Below the pieces are notes generated by a model. The model worked only from the letters and a program-made list of their open reading frames with translations. It was not told the origin of the DNA and did not search any database. The position numbers and the translations under genes are program-made. From positions 13,326,501 to 13,390,500 of the forward strand of contig CM020518.1 of NCBI GenBank assembly GCA_009823395.1: a stretch of 64,000 bases of DNA, given 5' to 3'. This DNA comes from Thamnaconus septentrionalis. Taxonomy: Eukaryota > Chordata > Actinopteri > Tetraodontiformes > Monacanthidae. Positions 1 through 29,056 of the stretch are shown here, in pieces. Numbering within the stretch: position 1 is the stretch's first letter; the number at the start of each line of letters is the position of its first letter.

Positions 1-89
1 AATTGCGACTAATTTAATTTAATTTAATTTAATCAATTAAATTATTAATCGACAATTAATCGATGATCGATTCGTTGTTAACGTCCCCA
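1..89. mobile_element. End of a hAT-like MITE (family A), cut by window edge
   Basis: An AT-rich stretch of alternating ATTAAT/ATCGAT words ends in GTTAACGTCCCC. This matches the terminal part of the more complete family A copies at 10636, 13361, 25527 and 26757, which end in GTTAACATCCCTA. Only one end is inside the window. It lies in the bcl7a intron that follows the exon at 156-259. Confidence 0.6.
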
Positions 90-155
90 AGTTGTTCATT
101 TGCCTTTGCCGAGGACAGCGACAACACGGCATCGCAATGCCAGACGCGTCGGTAC

Positions 156-4400
<4,245 letters not shown>

Positions 4401-5797
4401 ACTCCCTATGAACACAGAGAACGGGGCCTTTAAAGTAGCGGCCGAGAACAAAGACGCAGAATGTTCTTTCCTGAGTGTGTTAGATGTGTGCTTGGACGGT
4501 TGTTGTAGCGTCTTTTTGCGAATAGAACAAATCCAAGCACAATCTAAGACAATTAATAAACTTCTACAAAGGAAGTGGCTTTTCCAATGCGTTTTATTAT
4601 AGACGTCATGATAATATATTGATGACTCAACTAACACTGCTTGATTATTCTCCCCCACATACACATACGATTCTATTTATCCTTGGTTCATTAATTAAAT
4701 TAGTAATGTAATCTTCCTTTGAAACCTTAGGTTTGAATTACACAAAATCAACAAGTTAACAAACTTTTTTTTATAAAGAGCACTTTTTACAATTTACATT
4801 TTTTACAACTAGGAAGAAAATCAATTTGAAATTCAATACATTCTTATTCATAATTTGAATAAGAAAAAGTTGCTAGTGGGGGGGAATGCTTTAAAATGTA
4901 TTACTGATAGGAGTGTGCCTTCCGCCCTCAGACAGGAAAGTCTCCAACTGAGGGGCCTCGAGTGTAATAAAAAGGCCTGCTTTGGATCAAATACATGTGT
5001 TTTAGTCAGGGTGGGGCCATGGTCAGACTGTTGCTAGTACATGGAGCCAGTTTCCTCCACATAAGCAATAAGGGAGTCTATTACTCCATGTGGGCCGAAG
5101 GCATGATTTAAAATGGAGAGTTCCTCGACTGTGTCGCGGTTAACAGTTTTTTCTCTTGGAATATTATGGACAATCAATATCGATGCAGTGTGTCGCAAAT
5201 TGTCTCAAGAAAAAAAAACAACTATATTATAAAGCTTTTGAATGAGCAAAATAATAAGTGTGGGTTGGCAGTGGAGACAGATCGATATTGCTTCATGTCT
5301 GTGACCAAACCATTAGAGACAACGGAAGCAAAACTTAAACTAATCAACTTAATTATCCAAAAAAAAAAGAATTGTAAACCCCGCTTATCTTCGTGGTCTT
5401 TTTCGACAACGCCACAAGAGGGAGCGCTCAGGGGAAGTTGGGAGTTGCGAGCTACGTCATCATTCCGCGACAAATCGGCACGCAGCTCTGACAGGATGCG
5501 CTAACGGTTGCATAGATAGTGCAACTCCGCAGAGATAGTAGTAAAACTTTCGAATGGATATGTTTGTGTATCTATGACAAGAACAAAAGACGAAGAAATT
5601 CCCTTTTATCCAGAGCTGCCATCTTGATTTACTGCATAGTTAAGTCACGAGCACGCTGAGAGCCTCTGTAGCGCGTGTGTCCAAAATTGTAAACTAGCTT
5701 CATATAGGCTTCTGCTGCTGTCACGTTGTTGTTGTTGTTTTTTTATTTTTTTAAACCATTAAGAATTTAGCTTTGCGACTCCATTGTTGCCTTCAGG
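4401..5797. other. Intergenic region between divergent bcl7a and eif2b1
   Basis: This 1.4-kb stretch has no supported gene. It contains AT-rich sequence (4600-4870) and unremarkable unique sequence. A GT-rich/T-rich run (about 5725-5755) lies just before the eif2b1 start codon. The eif2b1 promoter should lie in its last few hundred bases, but I see no decisive core element. Confidence 0.5.
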
Positions 5798-8700
5798 ATG
5801 AATGACGAAGGTAAGTCTGCTCGTGTTTTCTCAGTTATTCCCATGTGCGGCGGCAGTATTGTTGCTATAAACCATATGTGCCTGCTCAGAGCTGGTGGAG
5901 TACTTCAGGGCGCAGATGAGAGAAGATCCCGACATGGCCTCTGCCGTAGCTGCGATACGCACTCTGCTCGAATTTCTCAAGAGAAATAAAGGTTTGTCGA
6001 GGCTGGCTGGCGACGATTCGAACCTGATGTCACAACGTTCAAAAATAGTCCACGGCTTACTTTTGACAAGCTGCGCCTGCCTCCTCCGTCCCCCTCCAGG
6101 AGAAACTATCCAGGGTCTGAGGGAGAACCTGATGTCGGCCACAGAGTGCCTGACAGGAGTGGACTCCTCCGTGGCCGTGTCGTCAGGAGGAGAGCTCTTC
6201 CTGCGCTTCATCAGCCTCACGTCTCTGGAGCATCAGGTGAGGCTCTGCTCTGTCTGGTCGCAACCACTGAACCATATTGAACCGTCAGCGACGTCCTGCT
6301 TGAGTTCGCATCTGTTTGGGATGCATTCAAGTCAAGCACATCCTTGATTTGAGCGATTGCAGATACCTATTGGCACAATCTGGCTGCCTCCTTTATGTAA
6401 ATATAATAGCTTTTTAGTTCATGAAAACATAGCAATTTGAATTGATAAAAACAACCACACCAACCCTTTTAAATGTACACATTTTTATTACCATAAATAA
6501 AGCAAACAATTAACTGTGTTACTTTCTTTCTTGCTGCACACAACTTGATTGACTGAATTCTCTCTCAGCCAGCTCTTACATAAGTACGGACAGGCATTGC
6601 ATTCACTGGATAAAAAAAAAAAGAAAGAAAAAAGGCACATTTTCTCGTAATTCCGAGATCGGGATCTCAGAATTACTAGAAAGATCTCATAATTACGAGA
6701 TGAGGATCCTTGAGGATCTCGGATTAGTAGCAGTTGCCGTACAGTTTCTTGAGTCCCTACCAAACCAGATTAGAGCCATTTAAAATGCATGAATTTGTAT
6801 CCATGAACCATCCCGTGTTGATTCAACTGCTCCTGCAGGAGGAAAGCAACATCCGGCACGTCAGGCTGAGATTTCCGCCTGAACAATCCTAATGATTTGA
6901 GATGCCTGCGCAGTGTTGAAATACTAATACTATCCTGAGTTTTAAGAAATGCAAGTATTTCCAAGTGTCTCAAACCGAGAAGGTAGTAATAGCAGATTAA
7001 CTGCAATAGCGCCATCATTGCCCACTGATTAGAAAGGATTTACAGACGTTTCCTTTTTCTTTATTAAATCTCATAATTGCAAGATGTTATCTCGTAATTA
7101 CGAGATCCTGACCTCAAAATTATGACATATTTTCTTGTCAATTCAGAGATCCTGATCCCTAAATTTTTTTTTATCCAGTGAATGCAATGCGCTTCCAAAC
7201 ATAAGAAATGGTGTGAGGGGAAAATATTTTTAAACTGCTACTTTTTCAATCTGCAATATACCTGGAAACCTGTTGGTGGCCCATGACTCAAGTTTTTTTG
7301 CTCACAGCGCAATCAGTAAAATGTTATTTACTTTAGCTGAAACATTTTTAAAGATTGTTGTGTGGAGATCGATTTTTTGCTCTGGCTTCACAACAAGTGT
7401 TTCCAAAGTCTCAGTCTACCGTGTCTCTTGTCTCTGTTAGGACCTGTCCCGCTGCAAGAAAGTGATGGAAGAGAGGGGGGAACTTTTCCTGGAGAAGATT
7501 TCCATGTCCAGGAACAAAGTGGCGAAGCTGTGCCACACGTTCATCAAAGACGGTGCTGTAAGTACCAGTTCTCTTCTCTGAGTTTTAAGTTCACCTTGGA
7601 TTTGATACGTGATCTTGATCATGTGACATTTGAATATACCTCAGTACCAAAGCAGGTTATGACGCTGAGGTCAGTCTAGTCTTTTAGTTCTGATGTTGTC
7701 TTGTGTATTTAAAGGGGGAAAAAAAAAGTTGAATACTCTTAAAGAAAACAGTCGTTAACAGTCCAAGTTTGAACATACATGTGGCTCATTGCCGTTTTAA
7801 AGACTTTAAAGACGCACACAACAACTTGGCCCGTCTTCTGCTTCCCTTCGCCTGTGCTCCCCTCAGAAAATCCTGACTCACTCGTACTCCAGAGTCGTCC
7901 TCAGGGTGCTGGAAAAGGCGGCGGCAGAGAAGAAACGCTTCTCCGTTTATGTGACCGAGTCGCAGCCTGACTCAGCCGGGTGAGCTACCGCTGCCGGTAA
8001 ACGGTGTCCTCGCAGCCTCCCGGAACGCAGCTCGCTCGCTGAATCAGACCTTCTTTTTTTTTTTCCCCATGTCTTCAGGCGACAGATGGCAGAAGCCTTG
8101 AAAAAACTAAACGTTCCGGTAACCGTAGTCCTGGATGCAGCTGTAGGGTAAGCACACTTATTCAAGAATATTTCAATAAAACAACAAAAAGGGCCACACT
8201 TTACAACCTGAACTTCTTTATTGAGAATTTCTTTTTTTCACAGATACGTGTTAGAAAAAGTGGACCTGGTCATTGTGGGTGCAGAGGGAGTTGTCGAGAG
8301 TGGAGGGATCATCAACAAGGTAGGTTCAGAAAAGACTCGCTGGTCTGGCCATGTGTTTGCACACCATCATTATCGGATGCAGCATGTTGAGAAATATCGT
8401 CAATAAAAGTCAAGTATACAGATATACGCCACTCGCTGTCGATACCATCGGTCTGATTCAAATCGCTTCTTCGACACCAAATATATTAGAGTCAATGTCA
8501 CTCAGTTTCTATTGAGTGCCACAATACAAAAGGCATTTTTAATTCCATTATAAGAATTGTATTATAGCATAAGGGATGCATCTGACTAGTCTAATAGAGA
8601 AATGTAGCCTCTGGCTAAGTTACCTGGTATGTCGGATTGTAAAAGAAATATCAGTCTACTTTGCTGACAAATACTGCGCCATGTTAGGCATTATTGTTTT

Positions 8701-9313
8701 CCATTGTAGTAAGTTGTAAGAAATATAAAATACATATTTAAAAATAATTCACTTCATTTGAATGTAAGAACCTATTTACATGTGTCCAGTGTGTTTGTAG
8801 CATATTTTCCGTCCTCGAATCGACAGCAATAAAAACACCATTTGTCAGCGAGCTCCACCCACAATCTGCCGCAACGTGACCGTCTTGAGAAACTGCTCTT
8901 CGTCACTCTTCTTCACGATACGACTGGACCCGTTCCATTTGCCCCCCTGCAGATTGGCACTTACCAAATGGCCTTGTGCTCCAAAGCCCACAACAAGCCG
9001 TTCTACGTGGTGGCCGAGAGTTTCAAATTCGTGCGCCTGTATCCTCTCAACCAACAGGACGTGCCGGACAAGTTCAAGGTCAGTTGAGGCGACGTTTTGA
9101 AAAAGCCCTTTGCCCCCACGCGCTCCCACACGCCTTCTCCTCCCTCCTCTTCCTCAGTACAAGGCCGACACTCTGAAGACGGTGCAGAACCTCTCCGAGG
9201 AGCACCCCATGATCGACTACACGCCTCCCTCGCTCATCACCCTCCTCTTCACCGACCTGGGCGTCCTCACGCCGTCGGCCGTCAGCGATGAACTCATCAA
9301 GCTCTATTTATGA
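5798..9313 (+). CDS. eif2b1: Translation initiation factor eIF2B subunit alpha
   Basis: Nine exons: 5798-5810, 5890-5991, 6100-6236, 7441-7557, 7867-7979, 8079-8147, 8244-8319, 8953-9078 and 9158-9313. They sum to 909 nt, or 302 aa plus stop (human protein 305 aa), with all phases consistent. The product starts [18 protein letters not shown] with an N-terminal helical region. It continues into a Rossmann-like domain with [20 protein letters not shown] and [20 protein letters not shown], and ends [19 protein letters not shown]. eIF2B is the cytosolic guanine-nucleotide exchange factor for eIF2. The alpha subunit dimerises at the core of the decamer and senses phosphorylated eIF2alpha in the integrated stress response. 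The first exon carries only 13 coding nt. Intron 3 contains a transposon at 6594-7190. The gene converges on ddx55. Confidence 0.97.
6594..7190. mobile_element. IS3EU-like DNA transposon relic in eif2b1 intron 3
   Basis: The terminal inverted repeats GCATTGCATTCACTGGATAA (extended by a poly-A/poly-T run) are perfect over about 25 bp at both ends. Just inside lie TCTCGTAATTACGAGAT-type subterminal palindromes, at about 6640-6710 and 7070-7150. The element is 597 bp and encloses a short transposase-like reading frame on the minus strand. The outermost bases are self-complementary (GCATTGCA/TGCAATGC), so target duplication and repeat end cannot be separated cleanly. Confidence 0.75.
6770..7018 (-). 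pseudogene. Fragment of integrase-type transposase (N-terminal HTH part)
   Basis: This 82-codon open frame lies between the inverted repeats of the element. It contains [34 protein letters not shown] and a terminal HGYKFMH. The order resembles the helix-turn-helix and linker that precede the DDE integrase core of eukaryotic IS3EU-type transposases: a helix with EIL, then STL..LK..GL.RRK, then GY..MH. The catalytic core is absent, so it cannot encode an active enzyme. The family name rests on remembered resemblance, not a search. Confidence 0.55.
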
Positions 9314-9332
9314 CGCCGCCCCGCAAACTCCC

Positions 9333-9338
9333 AATAAA
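9333..9338 (+). terminator. eif2b1: Polyadenylation signal of eif2b1
   Basis: AATAAA lies 20 nt after the eif2b1 stop codon and about 75 nt before the ddx55 stop codon on the other strand. It is the only canonical signal close by, so the eif2b1 3' UTR is very short. Confidence 0.7.
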
Positions 9339-9412
9339 GTCCACTCTCGAAGGGTAAAAAACAAACAAACAAACAAAAACAGTGAAAGTCTTGTTTTTAA
9401 GCCGCCAAGGCG

Positions 9413-14655
<5,243 letters not shown>

Positions 14656-15211
14656 GCTGGAAACGAACCGCAGAGTCGAGCTTTCCAGCAGATTTTGTCA
14701 CCCGGGTTCACGCTCCGCACTCCACGCACGCCGTACTTCAGGGATGGTGCGCCGGCCTTAAATCTCCGGGTAGGAACTCAAACTCCTTCGCGTCGAACGT
14801 TCCGAGTGCAGCGAAATTGCGACGCCGAAGTTATAATTTATGTTCTGTGAATGAACTGTATATATTACTGTATATATACAAATTGTATTTGGAGAATAGA
14901 ACGGCAACGAACAAGTAATATAAGTGCAATTTAGTCATTTAATGACTAGATTGGCACATATCTGACTACTCCCTTGTGGTTTGATAAAATTCCATATGTA
15001 AGTACAAAGTATCATACTTTCTTTATTTAAATAATTGTGCTTACTTGCTGATTTCCCATTCATATCCATTTTTCTTAGATGTCTGTTTTGTCTACTGTTT
15101 TTGGTTTTGTGATTATTTTTTTTTAACAATCATATAAATGCACCATCATTTAGTTTGTGATAATTGTACTCAAAACCAATAGCAACTTTTCAATAATACA
15201 CATAAAACCTC
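14656..15211. other. ddx55 upstream region to tmed2 3' end
   Basis: The first roughly 180 bp next to the ddx55 start are GC-richer and probably hold its promoter and 5' UTR. The rest is AT-rich. I see no further gene, and no TATA box or other decisive element. Confidence 0.4.
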
Positions 15212-17249
15212 TTTATTGTAATTATAAAGTTAAATTAACAAGTGGATAAAATTAAATGCTTCCCATCAGCATACTTTTGCTTATTTACTCTCCTGTGCTG
15301 AAGTCAACATTCACAATCCCAGTTTATAAAGACACCCAGGTAAATTGTACAGAATATTGGCTTTATTATGAAACCTGGGGCATTTTTTTTTTCCACAGAC
15401 AACCATCCTACATTTTTACACATCCATTGATCAGAATTTGTTGTAATCACAAAAAGGAGACAGTTCACATAGCAGTTTTGTTTTGTCTGAGTTTGTCTGT
15501 CTGAATAACAAAGGTTTTCTCTTTATTGTAATACAAAACTGGAGCATACTTCTTCGATAGGGTTGTTCCAACGCCACTATCAGAAATAGCCCCCACCATG
15601 TCGCTTAACATGCTGGCTGAGGTATTGGTGAGTACATCTGCACTGATCAGATACCACGTGAGGTCCTTGTCACTTTCACAAGCAGCCTGTACATATGTAG
15701 AAGCTTCTTTGTATGAGCAGGGAATAACCATACACACCAAAAGCCTTGTTGTAACGTCAAGCACATTTCAGTAAATGTACAGTTGTTACTTGAGGTCTCT
15801 TTAATTCACGATGGTTGAACTTATTGTTAGGAGAAACACATTCATTTTTCCATGTGTACTTGCTTTACAGCGGATTTAACATGCATTGGATCGTGGGACA
15901 GCAATTATATCACATCCATACAGTAGTAGCAGAACAGCGCTGTTAAAAAAAAAAATCTAAGATTATTTCTGGAACGCACCGGTATCAGATCTGTGCACTT
16001 ATTGACCAATACTCAGCTTCAGGTGTTTGAAAAATGCTAGGAAACAGAACAAAACGGTATTGGAACATCTCTTCGTGAACAAGGCAACAGTAATGCTGCA
16101 AGATGTCAAGCAACTGCCTTTGATACCTTAAAATAACGTTCGCAGATAGAACAAAAACCAAATGTATTTAACAGAAAGGAGACCCAAACAGTCCAAACTG
16201 TTGCATGTTGCAGGATATGCTCCAGGGAAAAACAATACAAACAGTTCAAACTTGTATACAATCATAATTTAAAATCCCTAAACCAAAAAAAAATAAAATA
16301 AAGAAAAAATAACTATGGCAGAAGCAACTAAGCACACAGCAGTCATTAAGTGTCACATCCCCCGCACCTTCCCACCCACACCCGATCAACATGTAACCTG
16401 TATTTCAGTATTCTACTCTTCATTTTTAGAGCTGCGGCACAAGTAGTTCAGTTTCGCATCCAAACCTTCCTCCACACTGTGGCCGACAAACAGTTTCCTT
16501 GCTGCCTTTTCAATGAACCTCTGATGAAGGTTGACAGTATCCCTGCAAAAGATGTCACCTGAACTCCCCCCCACCTCCCATTGAGTGGCTCACCACGAAT
16601 CAAAAGACAGCGTGGAGGACTGATCACTTTCTGTCAGGGGCGAGCGACAGGGCAAATCCTTCACGTTATTCATTAACTTTGATTGGGAGTGCAATTTGCT
16701 GTTGGACGCAGGGCGCTGATCTCAAGGCGCCTGCAGATAACATTAGACTTGGCTGACGCGCACAGTGTCCTGCAGGCCATTATCAAATGTATTTCCATGT
16801 TCTTCACCTATACTACCAGCGCAAGTGACTTATTTAAATCCGAATAAGGGCTATGTTCCGCAATGAGTGACATCACACCGGCCTTTTTTTTTTTTTTTAT
16901 GTGCATATTCGAGTCTGGCTTTTGCTTGAAATGAGCCTCACAGTCATTCACACAGACAAAAAGTGTACTGGCTAGTCATGTACTGGGACAGGCAAATAAA
17001 ACGGTGAAAACAAACAGACAAAAACAATTAAAACTGACATCTACCCCCAAAAAAGTTTTGGCCAGTCATTCCAAACATACACTAATTACATTTATCAGAA
17101 GGTACCAAACAGGTAACAGGAAAGCGAAATATCTGAAATCCCAATTGTGTGGGCTTTACCCAAAACTGCCAGTCTTGTGTCCAGAGTGTTAATAACTGTC
17201 TTGGTGTTGGAGAAAACAGTGGAGGACAAAGAAGGGCCATTCAGTGGCA
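15212..17249 (-). other. tmed2: Presumed tmed2 3' UTR with candidate poly(A) signals
   Basis: Reading down the minus strand from the tmed2 stop codon there are no convincing exons. Canonical AATAAA signals (TTTATT on the plus strand) occur at 15522-15527, 15362-15367 and 15212-15217. Any of these would give a 3' UTR of 1.7-2.0 kb. The open frame at 15465-15764 has no recognisable domain and is taken as noncoding. Confidence 0.45.
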
Positions 17250-19006
17250 CTACACAACTCGCCGTACTTCGAAAAATCTCTTCAGGTAGTAAATCTGTCC
17301 GAGAGTCATTGCAACCAGAACCAGGGCTTCGAAGAATGACCAAAGCACCACTCTGCTGTTCGTGTTGTCGTTGACTGAGGGAAGACAAGAGAGACAATGA
17401 TTGAAATTACAGGGACAAAAAAAAAAAAAACATTTTGGTTCATGCATTTGGCACTCACTTGCTCTGTGTATCCTCTCGCGCACCTCCATGTACTCCTGCT
17501 CGTGCTTGACAGCCGTCATGGCAACAGCGAGCTCGTTGATCATCTCCTCCAGCTTGTTTTGGTGGGCTGAAACGTTAGGGGTGAAACATAATAAATAACT
17601 TCCGACAGCTTAGCAGGCTTATCCCCCGCCTCCCCCGGAAACGCATGCGTGAGATATGCAACACATGCACCGTGGCAATTTCATCACATGTCACAGGTGA
17701 TGGCTTCTCATCGCTTGTGACATTTTAACAGCTCGTAAGTTCCATCTGTGCAAGGAGTCAAACCATTCGCAAAAAATCAAGACTTCAAAGCTATGCGTAA
17801 TATTAGTTTTTTTCACTACAGTGACAACAATGGTTAGCATGAACTCGGCAGTGCATCGCAAACTCAAAAGTCTAATTCACAGCAGCAGCTTTTCTTTTCT
17901 TCATTAGCCTGTCCCTAAGCCCTACCATCCCAGTTGTCGCCACCTACAGAGGGGAAAGAGTTTCCAAGTTAAGAGGGGAAAGCTAACACAAGTTTCAACA
18001 AATTATCAAATACAGAAGGAAAATTCCCGGAGTAGCGCGTAAGAATTTAAACACATTAACCTAAGCAGACACTCATCGTTTACCTTCGGTCTCCATGTCC
18101 TGGCCTTTAGGGGCCTCCCCGATGTCAATCGTGAACATGACAATCTTAGGTGTCATCGTTGACATCTTGTTGCTGAAGCAGAACTTGTAGGTTCCATCCA
18201 TGTGTGCCGCAACAGAGTACTTCCCACTGGACTCTCTGTCACCTTTGTAAATCTGCTTGCCATCAGGCCCAGTTATCTGTGCAAGATAGAAATAAAATAT
18301 CCCAGATCAGACACAGCTGTCTGGCACGACCAGTGACAGTTGAAACATATGGCATTGACTTCTGGGACACAGTATATTGTTGGTGAGTTGAAGCAGAGAA
18401 ATCCACATGCACCAAATCACAATAGGGAATAAATGTTGAGAGTCCAGCAATAACATTATTGCATTTGACATAAATGGGCTCGACCTGGTTTCCTGTTGTT
18501 GCTAGCATCATGTACATAACCTGGACGCTAACAGTGCACTTCCTGTACGGTACTGAAACATGTAAACACTTGGCATACTTTCTACCACTTAAAAATAGAC
18601 CAAAGCAGAATTGTGCCTTTGTATGTATCTGCTTTTAATAAAGCAGATACATAGTTTGCATCTGTTTACTGACGTCTATGAACTGCGACGGCAACTATTT
18701 TTACTTGACGTTCAGTGGTGCGCAGACGGCGCCAGCTAGCATTAGCACAGGCCTGTGCTATGACACCGGCATATTGGGTTAAAAATACTCATTTTCCACA
18801 GTGTTTATTGTAGTTAATTACTATACCTCCACGTCGATGTCCAGAAAGCCACCTTCCGCGACCTCAAACATGAGGCCCATCTTTGTGCCCGAGTTGGCCC
18901 GCTCGTAGAAGCACTCCTCGGCATGGGCGTCTATGCTAACGAAGTAGCCGGACGCCGTAGCAGACAGGACGGCCAGCAAGACAAACAGCTCCGACACGGT
19001 AAACAT
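17250..19006 (-). CDS. tmed2: TMED2, p24-family ER-Golgi cargo receptor
   Basis: Exons on the minus strand: 18827-19006, 18084-18276, 17926-17943 (18-nt microexon), 17459-17566 and 17250-17374. With the microexon the product is 207 aa. Without it the product is 201 aa, the human length. A signal peptide (residues 1 to about 20, [20 protein letters not shown]) is followed by the GOLD domain with its cysteine pair (EECFYE and YKFCFSN). A luminal coiled coil ([17 protein letters not shown]) leads to one membrane span ([19 protein letters not shown]). The cytosolic tail [12 protein letters not shown] carries the diphenylalanine and basic signals that bind COPII and COPI. It cycles between ER and Golgi as a hetero-oligomer with other p24 proteins and sorts GPI-anchored and other cargo. 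It is head to head with ptpn11. Confidence 0.97.
17926..17943 (-). other. tmed2: 18-nt in-frame microexon of tmed2
   Basis: GTGGCGACAACTGGGATG is bordered by a CTGTAG acceptor and a GTAGGG donor. Both neighbouring junctions are phase 1, so inclusion changes ETEAHQNK to ETEGGGDNWDAHQNK without shifting the frame. It sits at the boundary between the GOLD domain and the coiled coil. Whether it is constitutive or alternative cannot be told from sequence. Confidence 0.7.
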
Positions 19007-20262
19007 GTTCCAAATGGTTTATAGCCGACGTGAGAACGACTTTTGTCGGTGTTATGAAACTCTTTGGCTAAGTATGTCCTGTGAGATGGCAGGATATCCG
19101 TTTGAATGAGTGGATTGTTGGAGGAAGGCGCTTCATCAGCCTCGGCTGCTGTGTTCCACTGCTCCCTGACTGCCACGTACGGGTTTAAACGGCAAACTGC
19201 GAGGGCCAAATTAGGTGTGCGCAAAACCCAAACGGTGTTGGCAGTCTTCCCTCCACTTTTCCACGTGTGTGCTGGACAGGGTTACTGAGTGAACCTGTTA
19301 AGAGTATAGAGAAGGTGCTTGGGTGCTCTGTCTGTTTACATGGCCCGTCAAGAGCAAAAAGTTTAAAATAATAATTAAAGAAGTGGATCATCATGAAATT
19401 GTAAATGTATCAGCAGTGAATTTTACAAAATGACATACTGGACTGATGATGAATGATTTACTTATTAGACTGTGTTGTTTTTTTGTGTGTGTATGGTCCC
19501 TGCTATATTTTAAGTCAGTTTGTAGTGCATAATTGGCACAATATCACCCCGTGCTTGTGTCAAAAATGCAAACACAATAACAGAATTTATTCGCAAAATT
19601 TGCAATTTCTTTGTGAATAAACCTACCAACTTATCAAGTCAGTTTATTTAATATTCTTATTACATTTTTTTTTAAACCCGGGTGAGTAAGGCAGTACAGT
19701 TTAGTTCGACTTTATATATTCTGTGATGATATTGACGATGGCTGTCTTCGACTTGTTTTTCAGGTTTATGAGCCGAGCATCCTCAAACTCGCCCTGGGTT
19801 CCTTCACACCACTTTTTTTTTTGCCGGCGTAATCATAAAATTTGCGAGCAACGAGCATGCGCGAAGGAAAAGTGACAGGATTCTTCAATTTATGTCACAT
19901 TGTTGGCCGGAGTGACCAAGCGCCGTGGCTCGTTCCGAGGGGGAGGCGAAGCAGCTGCGAAAAACGGCTGCTCAGGGTGGAGAAATCTCCACACCCTCTG
20001 TTTTGTCGCATGTTTGGTGACGTCCAATAATCGACTCGCTTTGAAGTCTCCGGGCCGAGGCCTAGAGAGAGACTTTTTTTTTCTTCTGAGTAACACCCTC
20101 TCAAATTTTTCGTTTCGATGCCCAACTTTCGGTGGCCGTTGTGAGCGGGTGTGAGCCGATGCAGCACCGTGGGCTGTGATCGACGCAGAAACGGTCGGAA
20201 ACGTTAGCCAGCTAATTTTAGCTACTGCTAACTGCCAGCGAGGAAGTGAGGAACGAAAAAAA
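19007..20262. promoter_or_regulatory. Shared head-to-head region of tmed2 and ptpn11
   Basis: The 1.26 kb between the two start codons should contain both promoters. The side near ptpn11 (about 19900-20250) is richer in G+C and CpG, and no TATA box is obvious on either side. I see no other gene. Truly bidirectional initiation is inference. Confidence 0.5.
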
Positions 20263-28245
<7,983 letters not shown>

Positions 28246-28764
28246 GATTTGCCCCGGCGCTCTGCCACTTCCAGGTAAGATGAGATAAAGCAAAGACGTT
28301 CTCGAGTCGCGTGACCTCATCGGGGGCGTGTTCACGGCTCCGCTGTCCCGTCTATGAAGCCCAGCTGAGCAATAAGTTGGACTTGCATAATGGGACAAAG
28401 GACTGAAATAGTGTCACTGGTCATGCACTGCCACTGACCTGACTGACTGACTGTCTGTGGAAAGGAGAAGCAGCAAGTGGGCCCTGCGTGTTGTGACTCT
28501 GGGGTTGAGTTGACCTCGCCCAGTTGGAGAAAGCCAAATCAGTATTACCGTGTTATTACACCTTAATTAGCTTTAACTTTTTGAAACATGTTGTGAGAGT
28601 TTTCTTTAGCTTCCAAGGCTTTAGATCCAACATTATATTGACAACAACCAGCAATAGATTATTCTGATTTTCATGCAACTGCATCTTTCCGCCAGAGAGG
28701 GCGCAAGTTGCCCAACTTTCAGAGGGCAGCTAGTAGAGAACGAGTAGTTTTTTCTTGAATTAAA

Positions 28765-29056
28765 AAAAAATCTCTGAAAAACTGTATAGTTAGCCCTTTC
28801 TTTACAGACTCCTGTCAGAATTCTTCTTGCTAAAAAAGTCAAATTGGGGTCAACGTCAAAATGGCACGCCGTCATTGCCTTTTGTGATGTCATAAAGGGC
28901 TGATTGTCAGGAATTTAAAAAATAAATCTCCTCAAAATTGTACAGTTAGCCCTGTGTTTACAGTCTCCTGTCGGAATTCTTCTTACTAAAAAGTCAAATT
29001 GGGGTCAACGTCAAAGTCACTTTCATTGCCTTTTGTGATGTCATAAAAGGCTGATT
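28765..29056. repeat. Diverged tandem pair of ~140-bp units (family F)
   Basis: Two copies lie side by side in the ptpn11 3' UTR intron. Each has AGTTAGCCCT, TTTACAG, CTCCTGTC, GAATTCTTCTT, GTCAAATTGGGGTCAACGTC and TTTTGTGATGTCATAA in the same order. The first runs from about 28765 to 28905 and the second from about 28918 to 29056. Related pieces occur at 39415-39560 and 35768-35788. Confidence 0.7.

Noticed and set aside
15465..15764. 99-codon frame in the presumed tmed2 3' UTR
   Set aside because: No recognisable motif and no splice partners, and the frame contains the reverse complement of UTR poly(A) context.
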